Of a DNA stretch of 64,000 nucleotides, positions 9,035 to 17,254 are shown piece by piece. The notes beneath the pieces are model-generated. The model was not told the DNA's origin and did not search any database. It saw only the letters and a program-made list of their open reading frames with translations. The position numbers and the translations under genes are program-made. Numbering within the stretch: the stretch's first letter is position 1; the number at the start of each line of letters is the position of its first letter. The DNA comes from Saccharopolyspora phatthalungensis (GTDB lineage Bacteria > Actinomycetota > Actinomycetes > Mycobacteriales > Pseudonocardiaceae): positions 496,001 through 560,000 of the forward strand of contig NZ_JACHIW010000001.1 in NCBI RefSeq assembly GCF_014203395.1, read 5' to 3'.

Positions 9035-9522
9035 ACCCTCTCCCCGAGCAGATCCGACAGTCGCGACACGCCACGCGAGCAGTAAGACTTCACCGCTCCC
9101 TGGCTGCAGCCCATCACTTGGGCGGTGCGGGACTCGCTCATGTCGGCGTAGTACCGCAACACCACGGCCTCCCGCTGCCGTCGCGGCAGTTGTGCCAGCG
9201 CGGCGGCCAGCACCGCGCGATCCACCCCGCGTTCCGTGTCGTCCGGCTGGCTGTCCCGGGTGGCGAGCCTCGGCTGGTACTTCCTGGCGATCAACCGGCG
9301 CCGCAACATCGAACGGGCGCGGTTGAGCACCGCTTGGCGGAGGAACGCCAGCGCCTTATCCGGATCGCGCAGCCGGGAGCGCGAGTCGAAGACCCGCACG
9401 TAGGCGTCCTGCACGATGTCCTCCGCGGAGGCGCGGTCATCTACGAGCAGAGCCGCGACGCGCAGCAGTTGTTTGTAATGCTCCTGGTAGAGGTCGGTTA
9501 GCTTGCTCGTCAGTTCATCCAT
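9031..9522 (-). CDS. SigE-family ECF RNA polymerase sigma factor
   Basis: A 163-residue ECF sigma factor from ATG 9522 (MDELTSKLTDLYQEHYKQLL); upstream in-frame codons are non-conserved. Region 2 is seen in DRASAEDIVQDAYVRVF and region 4 in LPRRQREAVVLRYYADMSESRTAQVMGCSQGAVKSY with a helix-turn-helix. It matches the actinobacterial SigE-50 type subfamily. It is translationally coupled to the membrane protein at 7988, suggesting that pair forms a regulatory unit. Target promoters are unknown. Confidence 0.88.
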   Translation of the reverse strand: MDELTSKLTDLYQEHYKQLLRVAALLVDDRASAEDIVQDAYVRVFDSRSRLRDPDKALAFLRQAVLNRARSMLRRRLIARKYQPRLATRDSQPDDTERGVDRAVLAAALAQLPRRQREAVVLRYYADMSESRTAQVMGCSQGAVKSYCSRGVSRLSDLLGERV

Positions 9523-9862
9523 TGCCGCCAGCCCGTCGCCCGGCCAGGCGGTCACGGGCAATGCAATCGACACCGTCACATCTCTGCACGACGCCCGAGA
9601 CCCCCTCCTTGGTTGCGGCCGGTATTCACTCGTTATCGATCGGCTGCGCCCAACGGCGGCGAAGTTTACCGACGAATCGATAGATGATGATCTCATGGCG
9701 GTCTACGCACGCCCCCGCCCCAGGTGGATCATGCCCGGTCAGGACCGCTGCACCAGGCCGAACGAAGCCGCCGTGCGGCTGAGCTGCACGCCGATCCCGA
9801 AATCTTGCCGTCCGCCGCGCGGGGCGGTAGGTCTGAGGGGCCGGCGAGGCTAGGAGGGTGCG

Positions 9863-10687
9863 ATGAAGTTCGGGATTTCCACGTTCATCACCGACGACGC
9901 CATCGGGGCGACGGATCTGGGTCGCGCGCTGGAGGAACGCGATTTCGACTCGCTGTTCATCGCCGAACACACGCACATCCCGGCGAGCCGGGAGACGCCC
10001 TACCCGGGCGGGGGCGATCTGCCACGGATCTACTACCGCACGCTGGATCCGTTCGTGTCGCTTACCGCGGTCGCGGCCGTCACCGAGCGGCTGCTGGTGG
10101 CCACCGGCATCGCGCTGGTCGTCGAGCGCGACCCGATCATCACCGCCAAGGAGGTCGCCAGCCTCGACCTGATCTCCGGCGGCCGGGTGATCTTCGGGGT
10201 CGGCGCGGGCTGGAACCGCGAGGAGATGCGCAACCACGGCACGAATCCGGCGACCCGAGGCGCGCTGATGGACGAGCGCATCCGGGCCATGCGGGAGATC
10301 TGGACCTCCGAGCTGGCGGAGTTCCACGGCGAGTACGTCGACTTCGACCCGATCTACTCGTGGCCGAAGCCGGTGCAGCAGCCACACCCACCGATCTACG
10401 TCGGCGGGGAGAGCGAGCGGGCGATCGCCCGGGTCGCCGAATACGGCGGTGGCTGGCTGCCGCGCGGGGGCACCGAGAACCTCGGCGACCTGGTGGCGAA
10501 GGTGCGCGACCGGGCGGGCTGGCGGGTACTGGTCACGGTCTACGCGGCGCCGCGCGATCCGGCGGTCCTCGACTCCTACGTGGCGGCCGGCGTGGACCGC
10601 ACGCTGTTCTACCTGCCGACTCGCCCGCGCGACGACACGCTGCGCAGGCTCGACGAGATGACCGAACTCATCAAGGGCCTCAGCTGA
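9863..10687 (+). CDS. LLM-class F420-dependent oxidoreductase (TIGR03619-type)
   Basis: A 274-residue luciferase-like TIM-barrel protein. Diagnostic stretches are GRALEERDFDSLFIAEHTHIP, ASLDLISGGRVIFGVGAGWN (the phosphate/F420 binding loop) and HPPIYVGGESERAIARVAEYG. ATG 9863 follows AGGAGGG by 7 bases. Family members usually transfer hydride between coenzyme F420H2 and small organic substrates; the substrate here is unknown. It stands alone before cstA. Confidence 0.85.
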   Translation: MKFGISTFITDDAIGATDLGRALEERDFDSLFIAEHTHIPASRETPYPGGGDLPRIYYRTLDPFVSLTAVAAVTERLLVATGIALVVERDPIITAKEVASLDLISGGRVIFGVGAGWNREEMRNHGTNPATRGALMDERIRAMREIWTSELAEFHGEYVDFDPIYSWPKPVQQPHPPIYVGGESERAIARVAEYGGGWLPRGGTENLGDLVAKVRDRAGWRVLVTVYAAPRDPAVLDSYVAAGVDRTLFYLPTRPRDDTLRRLDEMTELIKGLS

Positions 10688-10809
10688 ACCAGCAGACACG
10701 TGAGTCCTCCGCCGATAACGGGAAGTGACCAGCCGTGGCTTACATCCTGGTTACTTCGACGCAATGGGCTAGACATTCGGGACACGCACGCCGATCCTCG
10801 GAGACTGCT

Positions 10810-13050
10810 GTGTCTGACCTCTCGCACAGCGCAACGCAGAAATGGAGTCTGGGGACGGTGGCTACGAAAACGGCGCCGGGCGGTGCAGCCGCTCGGAAGC
10901 GCAAGATGAGTCCCAAAGAAATCGCCATCTGGGTGTTGGTGGCGATCGTCGGCGCGGTCTCGTGGGGTGTCATCGCGCTCGTTCGCGGCGAGGAGATCTC
11001 CGCGGCCTGGCTGGTGTTCGCGGCGCTGGCTTCCTACGCCATCGCATATCGCTGCTACGCGCGGTTCATCTCCTACAAGGTGTTGAAGGTCGACGACACC
11101 CGCGCGACGCCGGCGGAGCGACTGAACAACGCCACCGACTTCCAGCCGACCGACCGCCGGGTGCTCTTCGGCCACCACTTCGCGGCGATCGCCGGGGCCG
11201 GGCCGCTGGTGGGGCCGGTGCTGGCCGCCCAGATGGGCTACCTGCCGGGCACCATCTGGATCATTGTCGGCGTCATCTTCGCCGGCGCGGTGCAGGACAT
11301 GGTGGTGCTGTTCTTCTCCACCCGCCGCGACGGCCGAAGCCTTGGCCAGATGGCGCGCGAGGAGATCGGCCCGGTCGGCGGGATCGCGGCGCTGATCGCG
11401 GTGCTGGCCATCATGATCATCCTGTTGGCGGTGCTGGCACTGGTCGTGGTCGGCGCGCTGAAGGGCTCGCCGTGGGGAACCTTCTCCATCGGCATGACCA
11501 TCCCGATCGCCCTGCTCATGGGCTTCTACCTGCGCTATTTGCGGCCGGGCCGGATCGTCGAGACGTCGATGATCGGCGTAGCGCTGCTGTTGCTGAGCAT
11601 CGTCGCGGGCAGCTGGGTCGCCGACTCCGCACTGGCGGGGATGTTCACCCTCTCCGGCAACCAGCTGACCTTCGCGCTGATCATCTACGGGTTCATCGCC
11701 TCGGTGCTGCCGGTGTGGATGCTGCTGGCGCCGCGCGACTACCTGAGCACGTTCATGAAGGTCGGGGTCATCGCGCTGCTGGCGGTCTCGATCCTGATCG
11801 CGATGCCGATGATGAAGACCGAGGCGATCACGGATTTCGCGCTCAACGCCAAGGGACCGGTGTTCTCCGGCGCGATGTTCCCGTTCGTGTTCATCACCAT
11901 CGCCTGCGGCGCGCTGTCCGGCTTCCACGCCTTGGTGTCCTCGGGCACCACGCCGAAGATGCTGGAGAAGGAGTCGCAGGTCCGCGTCATCGGCTACGGC
12001 GGGATGCTCACCGAATCGTTCGTGGCGATCATGGCGCTGGCCGCGGCGTGCATCATCGAGCCCGGCCTGTACTTCGCGATGAACATGCCCTCGGCGGCGC
12101 TCGGCGACACCCTGCAGTCGGCCTCGCAAGCGGTCGCCGGGATCGGCTTCCAGATCACGCCGGACCAGCTGGCCGCCGCCGCGGCCTCGGTGGACGAGCA
12201 CACGCTGGTGGGCCGCAGCGGCGGCGCACCGACCCTGGCCGTCGGGCTTTCCGAGGTGTTCTCGCAGGTCATCGGCGGGGATGCGATGAAGGCATTCTGG
12301 TACCACTTCGCGGTGATGTTCGAGGCACTGTTCATCCTGACCACTGTGGACGCCGGGACCCGGGTGGGCCGGTTCATGTTGCAGGACACCGTGGGCAACG
12401 TCTGGAAGCGCTTCGGCGACGTCAGCTGGAAGCCGAGCAACTGGATCGCCAGCGCGGTGATCGTCGGTGCCTGGGGCTACTTCCTGTGGGCCGGGGTCAA
12501 CGACCCGCTGGGCGGCATCAACCAGCTGTTCCCGCTGTTCGGCATCGCCAACCAGCTGCTGGCGGCGGTGGCGCTGGCGGTGGCCACCACGATCCTGATC
12601 AAGTCCGGCCGGGCCAAGTACGCGTGGGTGACGCTGGTGCCGCTGGCCTGGGACGTGGCGGTGACGTTGACCGCGAGCTGGCAGAAGATCTTCTCCGCCG
12701 ATGCCAAGATCGGCTTCTTCGCGCAGCGCGCGGCTTATCAGGCGTCGCTGGATGCCGGGCAGACCAGCAAGGGCTCGGCGCACACCGTCGAGGAGATGCA
12801 GAAGGTCGTGACAAACTCCACTGTGGACGGCGTGCTGAGCATCCTGTTCGCGCTGCTGATCGTGATCGTGCTACTGGACGCGATCCGGGTCTGGATCAAG
12901 GCGCTGCGGGTGACCGCTCCGCTGCCGGACACCGAGGTCCCCTACCAGAAGTCGGCGCTGTGGGCCCCGTCCGGACTGCTCCCGACCGCCGAGGAACGGC
13001 AGGTCCAGAAGGAGCTGGCGGCCGCCGGGAAGGTAGAGGCGAGGACGTGA
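10810..13050 (+). CDS. cstA: CstA-family carbon-starvation / pyruvate transporter
   Basis: About 746 residues and roughly 16-18 membrane helices. Family signatures include FGHHFAAIAGAGPLVGPVLA, VALAAACIIEP-like helices and GTTPKMLEKESQVR. GTG 10810 is chosen because GGAG lies 6 bases upstream; GTG 10858 is an alternative closer to the first helix, and 10735 would add an untypical leader. CstA proteins import pyruvate or peptides under carbon limitation. The next gene, ybdD, overlaps by GTGA, the usual cstA-ybdD pairing. Confidence 0.92.
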   Translation: MSDLSHSATQKWSLGTVATKTAPGGAAARKRKMSPKEIAIWVLVAIVGAVSWGVIALVRGEEISAAWLVFAALASYAIAYRCYARFISYKVLKVDDTRATPAERLNNATDFQPTDRRVLFGHHFAAIAGAGPLVGPVLAAQMGYLPGTIWIIVGVIFAGAVQDMVVLFFSTRRDGRSLGQMAREEIGPVGGIAALIAVLAIMIILLAVLALVVVGALKGSPWGTFSIGMTIPIALLMGFYLRYLRPGRIVETSMIGVALLLLSIVAGSWVADSALAGMFTLSGNQLTFALIIYGFIASVLPVWMLLAPRDYLSTFMKVGVIALLAVSILIAMPMMKTEAITDFALNAKGPVFSGAMFPFVFITIACGALSGFHALVSSGTTPKMLEKESQVRVIGYGGMLTESFVAIMALAAACIIEPGLYFAMNMPSAALGDTLQSASQAVAGIGFQITPDQLAAAAASVDEHTLVGRSGGAPTLAVGLSEVFSQVIGGDAMKAFWYHFAVMFEALFILTTVDAGTRVGRFMLQDTVGNVWKRFGDVSWKPSNWIASAVIVGAWGYFLWAGVNDPLGGINQLFPLFGIANQLLAAVALAVATTILIKSGRAKYAWVTLVPLAWDVAVTLTASWQKIFSADAKIGFFAQRAAYQASLDAGQTSKGSAHTVEEMQKVVTNSTVDGVLSILFALLIVIVLLDAIRVWIKALRVTAPLPDTEVPYQKSALWAPSGLLPTAEERQVQKELAAAGKVEART

Positions 13051-13256
13051 CCGGCACGCCGATCCTGGCTAGGCTGCGCGGGTCCGCCCGCACGGCCTGG
13101 CAGATCGTGCGGGGGGTGGTCGGCGAGAACGCCTACGAGCGCTACCTGGACCACCAGCGCCGCAACCACCCCGCCGAGCCGCCGCTGCCGGAGCGCGAGT
13201 TCTGGCGCCGCCACATCGACCGCAAAGACGCTACCCCGGGCTCGCGCTGCTGCTGA
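13047..13256 (+). CDS. ybdD: YbdD/YjiX family small protein (CstA partner)
   Basis: A 69-residue protein from GTG 13047, overlapping the cstA stop. The sequence YERYLDHQRRNHPAEPPLPE followed by REFWRR matches the short YbdD/YjiX (DUF466) family that accompanies CstA transporters. It ends in two Cys. It is needed for transport in enterobacterial CstA-type systems; the same role here is inferred from pairing. Confidence 0.88.
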   Translation: MTGTPILARLRGSARTAWQIVRGVVGENAYERYLDHQRRNHPAEPPLPEREFWRRHIDRKDATPGSRCC

Positions 13257-13440
13257 CAGGCGCTGTCGACGTCCCGGATTGCCTTCTCGCGTCACCTGCC
13301 TCGCCGAGCGGCGATTACTCCGTCCGTGGATTCGGGCGTTGAATCCGCCCCCGCGCACGGTGCCGCTCTGCTTTAGTTGGCGGTTCACGCTGATTCCGAG
13401 CGCCGCGCTGCGCGGCCAGGACAAGGGGCGCGGGGGGTCA

Positions 13441-16068
13441 ATGACCGGAATGCCGAACGAAGCGGATGCTCAGGCAACGGTTGATCTGATCATCGAGCTG
13501 CTCCAGCGACCGCGGCGTGGGGAGACGGTGCTGCCGGTCATCTGCTTGGCCGGAAACGCACCGGGTGACCGCTTTCTGACGCAGCTGGACGACCAACTCG
13601 ACACGGCGAACCCCCGCCAGGCGCCTCGGGCCAGCGTCAATGCCGCCGCCCAGCCGCCCAGCGACGACGCGACGCAGGACATCGCCCACCTGCTGCAGAA
13701 GCTCGTCGCCGACTTCTCGGTGGGCAGGTTCGGGTTCGACCCGCTTCGGTTCCGGCGCTTCACGCTCGCCAGGTGGCTGATGGCACAGGACCTCAGTGAG
13801 GTCGCCTCGCTGGACCGCCGCCGCAAACTCGCGCAGCGGCTGCGCGAATACCTCCGCAACCAACAAAATGACCTGTTCGCCGACGCCGCCCAGAGCACCG
13901 ACCAGTGGTGGACGAAGCTGATTTTCCACGGCCTGCGGTTGCTGACCGGAGTGTTGTTGCGGCTGCGGATCAACGGTCGTCCCGGGTCGGGGCAGGAGTT
14001 CCGCTGGTTCCTGAGCCAGAACTATCTGTCGCCGAAGTTGTCGCAGACGTTCCTGGCCTTCGCCGAGCGGCTCACCGTGCCGGCGCGCGACAACGAAAGC
14101 GCCGAACAGGTGCAGAAGCTGCTGGTGCACGCCTTTCAAGAAGACCTGCGCGAGTGCTACGAGCGGAAATCGTGGCGGCTGAAGGGCTGGCGTCGCACCG
14201 TGTATCCGCTGGCGATGATCGACAATGTCGCCGCCGCCAACGCCGGGGCCACCCTGTTGAGGCTGATCAACGACGTCCGCAACACGACCGGGCACTACGC
14301 CCCGCTGCTGGTAGTCGCGGCCGGCGAGATGGCCCCGCCGGGCCGGGAACCGACCCCGGTCGTGGCGGGTCGCGACGCGCACGAACCGTACGAGCGGTGG
14401 CGGGAAAACCTGCCGGAATCCCGGACCAGGCAGGAGGCATCCGCCTGGTACCTGCCGCTGGTCGCCCCGCCCCCGGTGGCGGAGGGACCGCTGATCAGGA
14501 AGCCGGTCCCGGCGCCGCCGTGGTGGGTGGGCCGGTGGGTAGTGCCCGTCCTGTGCGCGGCGCTGGTCGCCGGATCGGGCGGCTTCGCGGTGAATTCCTA
14601 TGTCCGGCACTGCAATTCCACCGCCAGCCTGCGCGGCGAACGGGTTTCGGTGCGTACAGTCGAGGACTATTGCGTCGGCTTCAGCGACAGCGAACTCTTC
14701 GTGTTCAGCCCGGAGAATGTCCGGCTGGCGGAGGCGCAGCAGCGGATCTACCAGCAGAACCGGACTTCCGCGCGGCTGCACGCCGATCAACCGGAGCGGC
14801 CGCTGTTCACGCTGATCTACTTTGGCCAGTTATCTTCCGCCGAGTCCTACACCGCGGCGAGCGAGGACATGGAAGGCATGGCGATGGCGCAGCGCGAGCT
14901 GATCGAACCCCAGCGCCAAGACGCGCCGCTGTTGCAGATCATCGTGGCCAATGCGGGCCCGAAAATGCGGTTCGGCGCGGTTGCGCTCGACATGCTCCGG
15001 CCGCTCGTGGCCGCGGATCCGAGCATCGTCGGCGTGGTCGGCCTGGACGAGAGCCGAACGGTCACGCGGGACGTCCTCCGGGAGCTGAACACGCTCAGCC
15101 TCCCCGTCATCGGAACCACGTTGTCCGCCGACGGCCTGGCCCTAGTGTCGCCGCTTTACTTCCAGCTCGCCCCGCCCAACCACGACCAGGCGGAGCTGAT
15201 CGCCGAGGCGGTGGCCAACCCCAGCTTGCTCGACGCCCCGCCGGGCGATGCCGCGATCCGACCCGGCAGCCACACGTACGTCTACTACCGGCCGGATCCC
15301 GAAGACCTGTACACCTCGACGCTATCCGCCGACCTGTTGGCAAGCCTGGCCGGCCGTGGCCTGCCGACCTCTCCGGTGCACTCCCTGAGCGACGTGACCA
15401 GGCTGTGTGGCGAGCAGCCCCGACCGACAGCGATCTTCGCCGGGCGGGGCACCGAGTTCAAGGAGTTCATCACGCAGGTGGCGAGGACCTGCGGCGAGAA
15501 CCAGCCCGCCGTGATCGCCGACGACTCGGCCAACCGGTTCATCGCGGACAACGACCTGCGCCGCCCGGCCGAGCTCAACCGCCCCTTGATCTTCGTGGCC
15601 AAATCCACGCTCACGACCTGCGATGGCAAGATCGAGAACCGGACGAGGGAACGCTTCCAGCGCCTGCTGCGGGAGGACAAGCAGTGGAACCCGTGCGACA
15701 GGTACCAGCGGCACCACGTCGGCGAACGGGTGGCGCTGGGCTATGACGCCACCTATGCGTTCCGGCAGGCCGTCGCGAGCCTGGAACTGCCCGAGGGGCC
15801 GCCGCTGCCGCTGATGGCTCCGACGGTCTGGGCCCGGCTGCGTCAACTCCCCGAGTTCGATGGCGTCACCGGCGTGATCGACTTCGCCACCAACACGGAT
15901 CCAAGGACCGGCTACGAGCCGCAGCGCAAGCGCCAGGCTTTAATGGGCCTGGGCCAGATCAACGACCTGAACACCTCGCCCCGCGTGCTTTTCGCCTGCG
16001 GCGCGGCAACCATCGGCAAACCGTCCGAACAGGACAAGGAAAGCCCAGGCTGCCCCCACACGCCATGA
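13441..16068 (+). CDS. Pseudo-NTPase / transmembrane / periplasmic-binding-protein-like fusion (candidate sensor)
   Basis: A protein of 875 residues from ATG 13441. Residues 30-330 parallel the NTPase part of the TIR protein at 18447: a strand and loop, VICLAGNAPGDRFL, sit where that protein has its P-loop but lack GxGKT, and YPLAMIDNVAAAN matches its Walker B-like strand. One membrane helix lies near 363-385. Residues about 440-800 resemble a type 1 periplasmic-binding fold (PLLQIIVANAG, SLPVIGTTLSADGL), also shared with the sensor at 19948. I infer an outward-facing ligand sensor with a non-hydrolysing cytosolic domain. Upstream starts lack a ribosome site. Confidence 0.75.
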   Translation: MTGMPNEADAQATVDLIIELLQRPRRGETVLPVICLAGNAPGDRFLTQLDDQLDTANPRQAPRASVNAAAQPPSDDATQDIAHLLQKLVADFSVGRFGFDPLRFRRFTLARWLMAQDLSEVASLDRRRKLAQRLREYLRNQQNDLFADAAQSTDQWWTKLIFHGLRLLTGVLLRLRINGRPGSGQEFRWFLSQNYLSPKLSQTFLAFAERLTVPARDNESAEQVQKLLVHAFQEDLRECYERKSWRLKGWRRTVYPLAMIDNVAAANAGATLLRLINDVRNTTGHYAPLLVVAAGEMAPPGREPTPVVAGRDAHEPYERWRENLPESRTRQEASAWYLPLVAPPPVAEGPLIRKPVPAPPWWVGRWVVPVLCAALVAGSGGFAVNSYVRHCNSTASLRGERVSVRTVEDYCVGFSDSELFVFSPENVRLAEAQQRIYQQNRTSARLHADQPERPLFTLIYFGQLSSAESYTAASEDMEGMAMAQRELIEPQRQDAPLLQIIVANAGPKMRFGAVALDMLRPLVAADPSIVGVVGLDESRTVTRDVLRELNTLSLPVIGTTLSADGLALVSPLYFQLAPPNHDQAELIAEAVANPSLLDAPPGDAAIRPGSHTYVYYRPDPEDLYTSTLSADLLASLAGRGLPTSPVHSLSDVTRLCGEQPRPTAIFAGRGTEFKEFITQVARTCGENQPAVIADDSANRFIADNDLRRPAELNRPLIFVAKSTLTTCDGKIENRTRERFQRLLREDKQWNPCDRYQRHHVGERVALGYDATYAFRQAVASLELPEGPPLPLMAPTVWARLRQLPEFDGVTGVIDFATNTDPRTGYEPQRKRQALMGLGQINDLNTSPRVLFACGAATIGKPSEQDKESPGCPHTP

Positions 16069-16225
16069 ACGTCTGTTCCGCTCTAACGAAGGGGCTTCCG
16101 GGTTGCCCTGACGGGGCGACGATTTCGCGCGAAATCGGCACTGGTCAGGCGTGGCGAACGCCGATTCGCGCTTGGCCTCAAGGGGTCGATGCAACACCTT
16201 CTTAAATGATCTTCGTGGAGGTGTT

Positions 16226-16499
16226 GTGGTGTCGATGGTCGAGCGGCATGCCGATGAGGTGTGGCGGTTGTGGCGTGCGGGGTACGGGCAGCGGGAGATC
16301 GGGCGTGAGCTGGGGATCTCGCATGAGTCGGTGCGCAAGGTGGTGTGTCCTTGCGGGGGGATCGCGCCCGCGCCGCGTCGGCGGGCCGCCGGGGCGTTGA
16401 CCTTCGCTGAGCGGGAGGAGATCTCCCGGGGGCTGGCGGCCGGCAAGTCCCTGCGGGAGATCGCCCGTGGGCTGGGCCGCAACGTCTCGGTGGTCTCGC
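16226..16499 (+). pseudogene. IS30-family transposase, N-terminal fragment
   Basis: After GGAGGT, a GTG-initiated frame encodes ERHADEVWRLWRAGYGQREIG and then LTFAEREEISRGLAAGKSLREI, the paired helix-turn-helix region of IS30 transposases. Homology stops after NVSVVS at about 16499, where the sequence passes directly into the 3' part of a toxin gene in another frame. The DDE catalytic domain is missing, so it is dead. Confidence 0.75.
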
Positions 16500-16613
16500 T
16501 TTGTCCTGGTGGCCGGGGACAAGGCTGGCAACTGGCAGGGCTGGTACGAAACAAGCATCCGGCTGGCGGAGAAGCGTTTCGCAGAGCATTTGGCCGACTT
16601 GGAGGAGGGCTGA
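16500..16613 (+). pseudogene. RelE/HigB-like toxin, C-terminal remnant
   Basis: Reading the frame that ends at TGA 16611, about 37 codons encode FVLVAGDKAGNWQGWY, a short linker, and then EKRFAEHLADLEEG, the typical C-terminus of HigB/Gp49-type RNase toxins. The first roughly 60-70 residues have been replaced by an IS30 fragment. The stop lies 3 bases before the antitoxin ATG, the normal toxin-antitoxin spacing. The toxin is presumably inactive. Confidence 0.7.
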
Positions 16614-16616
16614 GCG

Positions 16617-16979
16617 ATGGGGCGATCCTGGAAGGACGTCAAGAAGGACAAGGAGACCCTGGACCGGGCGCGGGGCCGGGATGTGGCGGCCGCTCAGGAG
16701 CGGGCGCGCGCGGTGACCCACTCCTACATCCTGGGAGATCGACCGGCCCAGCTACGTAAGGACCTGGGGCTATCGCAGTCACAGCTGGCTGCGCGGATGC
16801 AGATCAGCCAACCGCGTGTGAGCAAGCTGGAGCAGGGCGAGTTGTCCCAGGTCGAGGCGGGCACGATCGAGCGCTACGTGGCCGCCCTGGGCGGACGCCT
16901 GCGACTCGTGGCTGACTTCGACGACCACGACGTCACCGTCTCGATGAACGAGCTCGACCGCACCGAGGTCCACGCATAA
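16617..16979 (+). CDS. XRE-family antitoxin (HigA-like), orphaned
   Basis: A 120-residue protein with a helix-turn-helix at about residues 48-100 (LRKDLGLSQSQLAARMQ, ISQPRVSKLEQGEL) and a C-terminal beta strand GGRLRLVADFDD typical of HigA antitoxins. It directly follows the toxin remnant, so its partner is broken. A 9-bp hairpin at 17010-17045 ends the unit. It might still act as a repressor or protect against a similar toxin elsewhere. Confidence 0.85.
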   Translation: MGRSWKDVKKDKETLDRARGRDVAAAQERARAVTHSYILGDRPAQLRKDLGLSQSQLAARMQISQPRVSKLEQGELSQVEAGTIERYVAALGGRLRLVADFDDHDVTVSMNELDRTEVHA

Positions 16980-17009
16980 ACCCTGCGACACCGTTCCACT
17001 TCTGGCACC

Positions 17010-17045
17010 AAGTCCCGGTCTACGGTAAATCGCAGGCCGGGACTT
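17010..17045 (+). terminator. Hairpin terminator after the antitoxin gene
   Basis: AAGTCCCGG and CCGGGACTT form a 9-bp stem around an 18-base loop, followed by the T-rich TCTGTTCT. It separates the antitoxin unit from pobA. Confidence 0.7.
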
Positions 17046-17254
17046 TCTGTTCTGTATGTAACGACGTGTGCCTCGCAGACTGCGGGCACAGTATCGGCGC
17101 GCTGCGGCCGGCGCGAACGGGTCCGTGATGTATTTCGTAGTTTTCGACACCGAAAGCAGCGGATCCGGTCTGATTCCGGCCAGTGGAAGCGTTGGCCTCG
17201 GTTGCGGCGTTCGGGAATCGACAGTGGAGTGGACCAGAGGCGAAGGAAGCTGCA

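Noticed and set aside
10609..12783. 724-codon minus-strand frame opposite cstA
   Set aside because: Its composition (HR/DR/QR repeats) is that of a shadow frame, and the + strand encodes an unmistakable transporter.
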